Shown here piece by piece: positions 1 through 6,702 of a stretch of DNA of 25,613 nucleotides; the stretch's first letter is position 1; the number at the start of each line of letters is the position of its first letter. The position numbers were made by a program, and so were the translations under genes. The DNA is taken from NCBI GenBank assembly GCA_937965665.1, contig CALCJE010000026.1, forward strand, positions 1 through 25,613, given 5' to 3'. This DNA comes from an uncultured Bacteroidales bacterium. Its GTDB lineage: Bacteria; Bacteroidota; Bacteroidia; Bacteroidales; UBA4417. The notes under the pieces were generated by a model. That model was not told where the DNA came from. It made no database searches and saw only the letters and a program-made list of their open reading frames with translations.

Positions 1-296
1 TGTTCCGAATAATCAGAAACAATGAGGGCGGTAACCTGTATACGTTCCGACTCAAAATAATCGGGAAGTCCATCAACCATTTTTGCTTCGGGCACGCCAT
101 AATTACCGATAAGCGGGTAAGTAGCAACCATGATCTGACCGGCGAAAGAAGGATCGGTCAGGCTTTCAGGGTAACCTGTCATTGAAGTATTGAAAACAAC
201 TTCACCGGCAACAGAACCTTTATAACCAAAGGATTTGCCCGTAAATACTGTTCCATCTTCAAGGATAAGCTTAGCTGGGGTTTCTTTTAACATCAT
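1..296 (-). CDS. carA: Carbamoyl-phosphate synthase small subunit, N-terminal part
   Basis: This is the first ~98 residues of CarA, cut by the left edge of the window. CarA is the glutamine amidotransferase subunit that feeds ammonia to CarB for carbamoyl phosphate synthesis (pyrimidines and arginine). The reading frame, read leftward, gives LILEDGTVFTGKSFG, then GEVVFNTSMTGYPE and ATYPLIGNYGVP, which are hallmark N-terminal CarA motifs. The catalytic Cys-His-Glu domain would lie outside the window. The gene begins with two consecutive ATG codons (296 or 293) and I cannot tell which is used. No Shine-Dalgarno sequence is visible. The leader contains a short hairpin (359-365 with 372-378), but no clear regulatory element could be assigned. 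Confidence 0.93.
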   Translation of the reverse strand, partial: MMLKETPAKLILEDGTVFTGKSFGYKGSVAGEVVFNTSMTGYPESLTDPSFAGQIMVATYPLIGNYGVPEAKMVDGLPDYFESERIQVTALIVSDYSE

Positions 297-429
297 GTTG
301 TTTTTCAGTATTATAGAAAATTATATCCTGTTTTTTTGGATTTCACTGCACAAAATTTTTTCAGGTCGCAGCCTGAAATTTTACTCCTGCCGGGCAGGCA
401 TCGCGCGTAATGAAACTTTTACACAAAAT

Positions 430-460
430 GAAGGATTGCTGACAGAACCAGCAATCCTTC
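430..460 (-). terminator. Intrinsic terminator hairpin between the OmpA-lipoprotein gene and carA
   Basis: A perfect 12-bp stem (430-441 with 449-460, arm GAAGGATTGCTG) encloses a 7-nt loop. It sits 75 nt past the stop of the lipoprotein gene and before carA. On the minus strand the stem is followed by ATTTTGTG; on the plus strand it is followed by a run of T. It probably ends the exonuclease III-lipoprotein transcript and separates it from carA. Confidence 0.75.
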
Positions 461-535
461 AAATATTTTTTTGCAATCCGGATATTGTATAAATATACCA
501 TTTTGCAAAGGTAAAATAAATATTTATACAGTCCG

Positions 536-1495
536 TTAATTCGAACCAATAATCTGCATCAATTCATCAAGTTTTGGCGAAAGAATAATTTCGGTGCGCC
601 TGTTTTTAGCTTTATTGGCCGGCGAATTGTTTGGCACCACGGGCAGGTATTCGCCCCGGCCTGAAGCTACCAGTCGTTTCGGATCAATTTTGCCATTGGC
701 TAACAGTATTTTAACAATCGAAGTGGCCCGCATGGTACTCAGGTCCCAGTTGTCTTTTACCTGGTTTTGGCTGCTCAAAGGCACATTGTCGGTATGTCCT
801 TCGATGAGGATGCTGATGTCAGGATTTTTTTCAAGCACTTTTGCCAGGTCTTTGAGCGCGGCCACACCTTCGGTGCTGACATCCCATTTCCCTGAGGCAA
901 ATATGAGTTTTTCTTCAAGCGAAACGTATACTTTACCATCTTTCATGTGTACGGTCAAGCCTTTGCCTTCGAAACCCATGAGTGCATCGGCAACAGCCTT
1001 GCGAAGCGCGTTGGTTACGGAATCCTTTTTATGCAAAGCCATCTGCAATTCGGCCAGGTTCTTGCCTTTAATTTCCAGTTCGTTTCTGAGTGCACGCAGC
1101 CTATCTTCACGGGCTAGCAAGGTATCCTGTGCCACTTTCAGTTCGGCCATTACTTTTTCCGAATCCTCAAAATTTTCGGAGAATTGCTTTTTCAGTAATT
1201 CGTGCGAACGATCCAGTTCATTATAATCGGCAGTGAGCAGTCGCAGCATGGATCCCAGCCGCGAAGTATCTGCTTTTAAAGCGCTGTTTTCCTTTTTATA
1301 ACGGTCATTTTCATTGGTAAGAGCCATTACCCGACCATCCAGTTCTTCCACTTTTGAATTCAGCCGGATACTTTCCTCTGAGCATTTTGTTGTAAGGTCT
1401 TTGTATTTTTTCATGGAAACACAGGATGAAAAAACACCAACCAGGAACAGTACCACGATCAGCTTTGTTAACTTACTATTCACTAAACTACTCAT
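536..1495 (-). CDS. OmpA-family peptidoglycan-binding lipoprotein with coiled coil
   Basis: This 319-residue envelope protein probably tethers the outer membrane to peptidoglycan. Residues 10-25 form a lipoprotein signal ending in the lipobox VFSSC, with Cys25 as the lipidation site. Residues ~35-165 are charged, heptad-like coiled coil. The C-terminal OmpA domain (~180-305) carries IEGHTDN with Asp236 and the NRRTEI motif around Arg299-Arg300, the residue classes that bind diaminopimelate in OmpA/Pal proteins. The gene starts 36 nt after the stop of the exonuclease III gene with no promoter visible between them, so the two are probably cotranscribed. A hairpin at 430-460 follows it. The layout (lipobox, coiled coil, OmpA) is common in Bacteroidota; no specific gene name is justified. 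Confidence 0.9.
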   Translation of the reverse strand: MSSLVNSKLTKLIVVLFLVGVFSSCVSMKKYKDLTTKCSEESIRLNSKVEELDGRVMALTNENDRYKKENSALKADTSRLGSMLRLLTADYNELDRSHELLKKQFSENFEDSEKVMAELKVAQDTLLAREDRLRALRNELEIKGKNLAELQMALHKKDSVTNALRKAVADALMGFEGKGLTVHMKDGKVYVSLEEKLIFASGKWDVSTEGVAALKDLAKVLEKNPDISILIEGHTDNVPLSSQNQVKDNWDLSTMRATSIVKILLANGKIDPKRLVASGRGEYLPVVPNNSPANKAKNRRTEIILSPKLDELMQIIGSN

Positions 1496-1531
1496 AATTA
1501 ACGATTTATTGATTTTATTGATTTAGCAGGA

Positions 1532-2296
1532 TTAAAAATCTATTTCTAACAGCGAAGGGCAATGGTCGGAATGCACAGCCATTGGAAGTATTACTGCACG
1601 TTTCATGTTTTTTTCGAGTTCGTCGCTCACCATGTTGTAATCGATACGCCAGCCCAGGTTACGGCTGCGTGCCCCGGCACGATAGCTCCACCAGGTGTAA
1701 TGATGCGGATCTTTGACAAAATAGCGGAATGAATCGATAAAGCCACAATTCAGGAAACCCGTCATCCATTCGCGTTCTTCGGGTAAAAACCAGCTGCTTG
1801 TGGCATTACGCACCGGGTCGTGAATATCGATGGCGCGGTGGCAAATGTTGTAATCGCCTGATATAACCAGGTTCGGTCTTGTTTTCCTTAATTCGAGTAT
1901 ATAATTCTGAAAATCGGAAAGCCATTGCATTTTGAAAGCCTGTCGCTCGTCGCCGGTGGTTCCTGAAGGATGATACACCGAGATTACACTTTTATCACCA
2001 AAATCGGCACGTAAAAACCGGCCTTCAAAATCGTACTTTTCAATACCCATTCCATATATTACCTTGTCGGGTTCGGTTTTTGATAAAATACCAACCCCGC
2101 TGTAGCCTTTTTTTTCGGCCGGGAACCAATAGGTATGATATCCAAGTGCTTCAAATTCAACCACCGGAATCTGTTCGGGCTGTGCTTTGATTTCCTGCAG
2201 ACATACGATATCGGGGGCCGCGGCCTGCAACCATTCAATAAATCCTTTGCTGATGGCAGCCCTTATTCCGTTTACATTGTACGTAATAATATTCAT
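1532..2296 (-). CDS. xth: Exodeoxyribonuclease III (AP endonuclease family)
   Basis: This 254-residue cytoplasmic base-excision-repair enzyme cleaves DNA 5' of abasic sites and has 3'-5' exonuclease activity. The family's metal and catalytic residues can be placed: YNVNGIRA (Asn8), CLQEIKA (Glu35), Tyr108, SGDYNICH (Asp148, Asn150), RIDY (Asp219) and HSDH (Asp244, His245). Length matches the usual ~255 residues. The start at 2296 gives MNIITYNVNGIRA, the expected N-terminus. A TAnnTTTG-type box lies 45 nt upstream (2341-2348). It is probably the first gene of a two-gene transcript with the OmpA-type lipoprotein; that pairing has no obvious functional meaning. Confidence 0.95.
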   Translation of the reverse strand: MNIITYNVNGIRAAISKGFIEWLQAAAPDIVCLQEIKAQPEQIPVVEFEALGYHTYWFPAEKKGYSGVGILSKTEPDKVIYGMGIEKYDFEGRFLRADFGDKSVISVYHPSGTTGDERQAFKMQWLSDFQNYILELRKTRPNLVISGDYNICHRAIDIHDPVRNATSSWFLPEEREWMTGFLNCGFIDSFRYFVKDPHHYTWWSYRAGARSRNLGWRIDYNMVSDELEKNMKRAVILPMAVHSDHCPSLLEIDF

Positions 2297-2340
2297 TTCC
2301 AGGTCAGTTTAATCAAGTTGCGACATTATGCACACACCTG

Positions 2341-2348
2341 CAAAAATA
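2341..2348 (-). promoter_or_regulatory. Possible -7 box of the exonuclease III promoter
   Basis: On the minus strand this reads TATTTTTG, matching the Bacteroidota -7 consensus TAnnTTTG. It lies 45 nt before the xth start codon. A matching -33 TTTG is not present at the usual 19-21 nt upstream, so this is a partial match only. Confidence 0.35.
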
Positions 2349-2560
2349 AACGATTAACACCCCTGTTTTGTGCGACGAAATGATAAGTTATACAGAAATA
2401 ATCAACAACCTGCCGGCGCAAAATCCCGAACTCAAAGATCAGCATTACAATAATTCAACCCCGGTCCTTCACGCATCACGGCTCAGCGTTATCTTTATTT
2501 CGATTCATCCAATAAACATCTCGTAAGAAACACTTTATACGTTTCAAAAATTTTATATGG

Positions 2561-2590
2561 TTTGATAATCTATAAGTATTTGTATATTTG
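2561..2590 (+). promoter_or_regulatory. Bacteroidota-type promoter for the histidine kinase
   Basis: TTTG at 2561-2564 and TATATTTG at 2583-2590 match the -33/-7 elements (TTTG, TAnnTTTG) with an 18-nt spacer, slightly shorter than the usual 19-21. Transcription would start near 2597, leaving a leader of about 180 nt before the kinase start codon at 2778. Confidence 0.6.
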
Positions 2591-2777
2591 AAATCATTAC
2601 CTTTAAGCCAGGGGAAAAATCCGGAAGCAGGAAAATAATATTTCAGTTTGCCTGGATCAACAAACATGAAGTGTAAAACCAGTTTGATCGGGAAGCTGAA
2701 AAGCCTTGAAGGCAGGATGAAAAATAATGAAACCACCTGGCACAATTATTGCCAGATTATATGCTAACTAAAATACT

Positions 2778-5447
2778 ATGAAAACAAAAAAGGCTGTGAC
2801 CCCGGGCAATGAATACAGCCATGCTATGCCTGCTCCTTTTATTACAACTGATCTGCATGGCATTATTTACAGAAGCAATGCTGAAGCTGAGCAGGTATTC
2901 GGGACACAACCCGGGGCCTTGTTACAACAAAACATAAAGGAACTGATACACTTTGAACCCAAAAACAGCTTCGAGAGTGAAATAATACCCGCCTTGCGGC
3001 TTTTGGGCAATATCACGATGCGATGCAGTTTGAAAAATAATGAAAACACTTTACACACCCTCCATTTTATAAGCCTGTTAAATACTGAAAATGAGCTTTT
3101 AGGGATTACCATAACATTTTTAGGCCAGCCCGAAAACGACATGTTGCGTGATCTGGAAGTGATCAACCGCACCCTTTCGCACCTGAGCGACAACTATTTG
3201 GATAACATTAACCTGATAACTGCACTCTGCGGCCAGCTTATGGGCGCATCGAGTGCCTTGTACAACAGGCTTAACGAAGGGCTTTTATGCTCATTTGGTA
3301 AATGGAATACCGCACCGGATCATATTCCTGTGGTTAAACCCGAAGGTCGTATCTGCCATGATGTAATCAGGCAGGTAAATAACGACATTCTCTTCATCGA
3401 AAATCTTCCTGAATCAAAGTATGCTGCCACCGATCCCAATGTTTTGCAGTATAACCTGAAGTCGTACCTGGGCCACAAGGTCAGATGTAACCGCGAACCT
3501 GTTGGTTCACTGTGTGTTGTATTCCAGCATGAATTTAAGCTAACCGGGCATCACAGGTATATTATCAGCCGGCTGGCACTGGCACTTGAAGCTGAAGAAA
3601 CCTCCGAATCGCTGCGAAAAAGTAAAAAACGATACAGCGAATTGTTCGATTTTGCCGTTGAAGGCATCCTGATTGGTTCGGTTAATGGCATAGTAACCGA
3701 TTCGAATAAAAGTATCCAAAAAATGACCGGTTTTCCGCATCACGAACTGGCAGGAAAACATATTTCGGAAATACTGTTTACAGAGGAAAGCCGGAAAGAT
3801 AAACCATTCAGGTTCGACCTTTTAAAACAAGGCCAGGTTGTTATTAATGAGCGGGAAATCCTGTGCAAGGACCAGCGTGTGATCACAGTGGAAATGCACT
3901 CGAAAATGATGCCAGACAAAACCTACCAGACTGTACTTTTTGACGTTACCGCACGTAAAGAAGTTGAACGGAAGTTGCATTTATCAGAAAATACTTACCG
4001 GGGCGTCATTAACAGCCTGAGCGATGCCATTTATATCCTTGATCAGGATGGATGTTTCGTGGATGTGAATGTGGCAGCCGAAAAACTTTATGGATACGAG
4101 AAAGCGTATTTTATACATAAAACACCTGCTTTCCTGGCAGCGCCTGGTTTAAATGACCTGGAAATGACGCTGAAACATATACAGGATGCTTATAATGGGC
4201 AAAACGTAAGGTTCGAATTCTGGGGCTTGCGTAAAGATGGTTCAGTTTTCCCTAAAGAAGTAAGCCTGGCGCCAGGCATGTGGTTCGACAAGAAGGTGGT
4301 AATAGCTGCAGGCCGCGAAATGACTGAGCGTAAACGCGTGGAAGAATCGCTCAGGATCAGCGAAGAAAAATACCGGATGCTGGTTCAGTACTCCAGCGAC
4401 CCGATTTTCAGTTTTAACCCCGACGAATCCTACCGCTTTGTGAACGATGCCTTTGCAACCCCGTTCGGCAAAAAGCCCGAAGAAATTATTGGCCGGACAC
4501 CCTTCGATATTTTTCCACACGACGAAGCAGAGAAAAGGCTCAGGCTGGTACGACAGGTTTTTGCAACTGGTGAGAAAGGCGAAATAGAAGTAAAAGTGGT
4601 GAGTGTGCAGCAGGAGGAGAAATATTACCTGACCATGGTTGACCCCATAAAGGACGAACAAGGCCGTATTCTTTGGGTAACCTGTATATCAAAAGATATT
4701 ACCCACCACAAAAAATCCGAACAACAACTCCTGGAAAAGAATGAACAGCTTAACGCCATGAATGCGGAAAAAGACAAATTCTTCTCCATCGTGGCGCACG
4801 ACCTGCGGGGTCCCATGAATGGTTTCCTCGGGCTAACCGGTATTATGGCCGACGATATCGAAAATTTATCGGCCGATGAACTCAAGGAAATCGCTACAAC
4901 CATGCGATTGTCGGCAGTAAACATTTACCGGCTTATCGAGAACCTCCTCGAATGGTCTAAAATGCAGCGAGGTATTCTCAGTTACGAACCACAGCCATTG
5001 TTTCTGAAATCGTCTCTTAACAAGAGCATTGAGCTCATGATGGATATGGCTGTCAAAAAGGGAATAGAGCTCAAAATTAAAATTCCCGATCACAGTGTGG
5101 TGTTTGCCGATATACATATGCTCGAAACCATTATCCGGAACCTGGTTTCGAATGCTATTAAGTTTTCCTTCAAAGGCGAAACCGTTGAGATAGCTGCCGA
5201 AAAAACAGAAGGAAAAATGATACGTATCCAGGTGAAGGACAACGGCATCGGCATCCCACCCGACCTCGTTGACAAGCTTTTCAAGCTCACTGAAAATACA
5301 AGCCGTAAAGGTACCGAGGGTGAGTCTTCAACCGGGCTCGGGCTGGTACTTTGCAAAGAATTTGTCGAAAAACAGGGAGGTAAAATATGGGTCGAAAGCG
5401 AGGAAGGCGCCGGAAGCTGTTTTATTTTTACCTTACCCCAACCGTAA
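2778..5447 (+). CDS. Soluble multi-PAS sensor histidine kinase
   Basis: This 889-residue kinase has no signal peptide or membrane segment, so it should sense a cytoplasmic or diffusible signal. Approximate domains are PAS (15-115), GAF-like (125-275), three further PAS domains (283-395, 402-520, 527-645), a short coiled linker, HisKA (665-730) and HATPase (775-889). The H-box is FSIVAHDLRGP with His674 as the predicted phosphoacceptor. The N-box includes Asn788 and Asn792, the G1 box is DNGIGIP (821-827) and the G2 box is STGLGL (851-856). There is no receiver or output domain and no response regulator gene nearby, so it is an orphan kinase whose partner is encoded elsewhere. The GAF assignment is the least certain part. 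The ligand cannot be predicted from the sequence. Confidence 0.93.
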   Translation: MKTKKAVTPGNEYSHAMPAPFITTDLHGIIYRSNAEAEQVFGTQPGALLQQNIKELIHFEPKNSFESEIIPALRLLGNITMRCSLKNNENTLHTLHFISLLNTENELLGITITFLGQPENDMLRDLEVINRTLSHLSDNYLDNINLITALCGQLMGASSALYNRLNEGLLCSFGKWNTAPDHIPVVKPEGRICHDVIRQVNNDILFIENLPESKYAATDPNVLQYNLKSYLGHKVRCNREPVGSLCVVFQHEFKLTGHHRYIISRLALALEAEETSESLRKSKKRYSELFDFAVEGILIGSVNGIVTDSNKSIQKMTGFPHHELAGKHISEILFTEESRKDKPFRFDLLKQGQVVINEREILCKDQRVITVEMHSKMMPDKTYQTVLFDVTARKEVERKLHLSENTYRGVINSLSDAIYILDQDGCFVDVNVAAEKLYGYEKAYFIHKTPAFLAAPGLNDLEMTLKHIQDAYNGQNVRFEFWGLRKDGSVFPKEVSLAPGMWFDKKVVIAAGREMTERKRVEESLRISEEKYRMLVQYSSDPIFSFNPDESYRFVNDAFATPFGKKPEEIIGRTPFDIFPHDEAEKRLRLVRQVFATGEKGEIEVKVVSVQQEEKYYLTMVDPIKDEQGRILWVTCISKDITHHKKSEQQLLEKNEQLNAMNAEKDKFFSIVAHDLRGPMNGFLGLTGIMADDIENLSADELKEIATTMRLSAVNIYRLIENLLEWSKMQRGILSYEPQPLFLKSSLNKSIELMMDMAVKKGIELKIKIPDHSVVFADIHMLETIIRNLVSNAIKFSFKGETVEIAAEKTEGKMIRIQVKDNGIGIPPDLVDKLFKLTENTSRKGTEGESSTGLGLVLCKEFVEKQGGKIWVESEEGAGSCFIFTLPQP

Positions 5448-5484
5448 ATCTTTACCGAATCATTTCAACACTTAGCATAAAAAA

Positions 5485-6420
5485 TCAAGCCTCGAAAATG
5501 GCACAGGTACCCCTGCAAATGCCGCCACACGCATCAAGGCATGGTTCGGTATGTATCATCACCTCAGTTTTGGGAAAATGATTTTTGATTTGCAGCGTGA
5601 TATCATCGCAGATATCATGCGCTTTTTTCACCGTGAGGTCTTTGTTTACCACCAGGTGAAACTCAACAAATCTTTCGGAACCTGCTTTACGGGTTTTGAA
5701 GTTGTGAAAATTCAACACCTGGGGATTCATTTTTTCTATAATCTGGGTGATTATTTTTTCTTCTTCCTCAGGTAAGCTGGCATCGAGCAGGTAAGTAACC
5801 GCCTCGGAAGTGAGTTCCCAGGCAGCTTTTAAAATAAGTCCGGCTACCCCAATAGCAATTACAGGGTCAATCCACTCCAGGTGTAAATCAGGGAAACGCC
5901 ATTTACCCAACAAATAAAAGCTCAGGCCCACAGCTACCCCTGCCGAAGTCCAAACATCAGTGCGCAAATGCCATCCGTCGGCCATCAGGGCTGCCGAATC
6001 CGTTTCCTTGCCCACTTTAAATAGTTTGTGCGAAATAAACAGGTTTGTAAGGGCCGAAACGCCCATTACTATAATACCCCACTGTATATTTTCAACAGGT
6101 TCGGGGAAAATGAGCTTTTGAATGGATTCAAATATGATCCATCCGGCTGCTACAAAAATGAGAAGTCCTTCAATGGCAGCCGATAGATTTTCGAATTTCC
6201 CATGCCCGTAGGTATGTTCATCGTCGGCTGGCTTTCCTGAGGCCCGAACCGCGAAAAAGGCAATCAGTGCAGCTATCAGGTCGACCCCGGAATGTATTGC
6301 TTCGGACAAAATAGACACCGCACCGGAGTATAAACCAACGAAAAGTTTAAAAACAACCAGCATTGAATTGGACATTACCGAAAGTGCCGCTACCCGGCTT
6401 TTCTTGCTTCGATGACTCAT
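5485..6420 (-). CDS. Cation diffusion facilitator (metal/proton antiporter)
   Basis: This 311-residue inner-membrane CDF protein has about six membrane segments and a cytoplasmic C-terminal domain; it exports divalent metals in exchange for protons. The intramembrane site can be placed as His43/Asp47 in TM2 (HSGVD) and His151/Asp155 in TM5 (HLRTD), the H-D/H-D pattern usually linked to zinc-type CDFs. The HTYGHGKFE motif (His69, His73) follows TM2. The protein ends in an unusual Cys-rich tail with four cysteines spaced C-x3-C-x3-C-x3-C. Its leader carries a NiCo riboswitch and overlapping terminator (6469-6580), so expression should rise when Co(II), Ni(II) or possibly Fe(II) is high. The physiological substrate is therefore probably one of these metals, although the TM site alone would suggest zinc. 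No trailing genes share the transcript. Confidence 0.95.
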   Translation of the reverse strand: MSHRSKKSRVAALSVMSNSMLVVFKLFVGLYSGAVSILSEAIHSGVDLIAALIAFFAVRASGKPADDEHTYGHGKFENLSAAIEGLLIFVAAGWIIFESIQKLIFPEPVENIQWGIIVMGVSALTNLFISHKLFKVGKETDSAALMADGWHLRTDVWTSAGVAVGLSFYLLGKWRFPDLHLEWIDPVIAIGVAGLILKAAWELTSEAVTYLLDASLPEEEEKIITQIIEKMNPQVLNFHNFKTRKAGSERFVEFHLVVNKDLTVKKAHDICDDITLQIKNHFPKTEVMIHTEPCLDACGGICRGTCAIFEA

Positions 6421-6468
6421 ATGTACCTTTTAAATAACATTTAAACAAAACAGGTTTTGAGCATGCAT

Positions 6469-6503
6469 AAAAAATCCCTGCGGGCTTCAACTGTCCCACA
6501 GGG
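6469..6503 (-). terminator. Intrinsic terminator overlapping the riboswitch (expression platform)
   Basis: On the minus strand CCCTGTGGG (6503-6495) pairs with CCCGCAGGG (6484-6476) in nine base pairs, one of them G-U, around a 10-nt loop. Six T follow immediately (6474-6469). The 5' arm is the conserved 3' part of the aptamer (P4 and the junction GGGACAG). Folding of the metal-bound aptamer would therefore remove that arm and permit read-through, giving an ON switch. About 48 nt separate the T run from the transporter start codon. Confidence 0.88.
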
Positions 6504-6580
6504 TTATAAGTCCTGCTGCCACTTGATTGTGGCCCGGCTGCACCATAAAATACCTATGGCCGCCTGCTCGATGAAAGATG
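6485..6580 (-). ncRNA. NiCo (czcD) riboswitch aptamer
   Basis: Read on the minus strand, the leader contains the conserved blocks of the NiCo riboswitch in the right order. These are GAGCAGGC (6569-6562), TGCAGCCGGGC, TGGCAGCAGG (ending 6512) and TGTGGGACAG (ending 6491). The helices can be drawn: P2 CCAT (6559-6556) with ATGG (6545-6542); P3 GCCAC/GTGGC (6533-6529 with 6522-6518) with a 6-nt loop; P4 CAGG/CCTG (6515-6512 with 6502-6499). P1 pairs the CTTTCATCG segment (6577-6569) with CAGTTGAAG, with two mismatches. The family forms a four-way junction that binds Co2+ or Ni2+ cooperatively, and some members are reported to respond to Fe2+. It usually controls CDF exporters, which is exactly the downstream gene here. 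The match is from my memory of the consensus and solved structure, not from a covariance search. Confidence 0.92.
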
Positions 6581-6612
6581 CAAAAATATTCACCTTTTCG
6601 AAAAAGTGCAAA
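6581..6612 (-). promoter_or_regulatory. Promoter of the riboswitch-CDF transcript
   Basis: The minus strand reads TTTG (6612-6609), a 20-nt spacer, then TATTTTTG (6588-6581), an exact match to the Bacteroidota -33/-7 consensus and spacing. Transcription would begin near 6575, just where helix P1 of the riboswitch starts, which supports both calls. Confidence 0.82.
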
Positions 6613-6689
6613 CAAAATCAAAAAGTTAGAATGAGTAAAAATAATTAATTTCCCCGAATCGAAGTCCGCGAGTTATAAACTAATATTCC

Positions 6690-6697
6690 TATTTTTG
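6690..6697 (+). promoter_or_regulatory. -7 box directly before the ClC start codon
   Basis: TATTTTTG matches TAnnTTTG and lies only 5 nt before the ATG at 6703, which would give a leaderless or nearly leaderless mRNA. No TTTG is present at the usual -33 spacing, so support is partial. Confidence 0.45.
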
Positions 6698-6702
6698 CAT
6701 CT

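Larger units (their letters stand above)
2297..2777. other. Intergenic region between divergent xth and histidine kinase genes
   Basis: About 480 nt with no convincing protein-coding gene. It contains the xth -7 box, a good plus-strand promoter (2561-2590) and two short plus-strand frames: 2380-2526 (48 codons, beginning MISYTEIINNLP, no recognised motif) and 2666-2767 (33 codons, beginning MKCKTSLIGKLK), which ends 10 nt before the kinase start. The first looks like chance or a decayed remnant. The second could be a leader peptide, but nothing beyond its position supports that. Confidence 0.5.

Noticed and set aside
359..378. Hairpin in the carA leader as a pyrimidine attenuator
   Set aside because: The stem is only 7 bp, has no T run and no alternative fold or leader peptide that I could identify.
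594..1226. 210-codon plus-strand frame opposite the OmpA-type lipoprotein
   Set aside because: It is the antisense shadow of a well-supported gene with lipobox and OmpA domain; its Ser-rich translation is typical of antisense frames.
2476..2745. 89-codon minus-strand frame in the spacer upstream of the kinase
   Set aside because: It overlaps the plus-strand kinase promoter, has no recognised motif and no plausible promoter; low-complexity aromatic-rich translation looks like chance.
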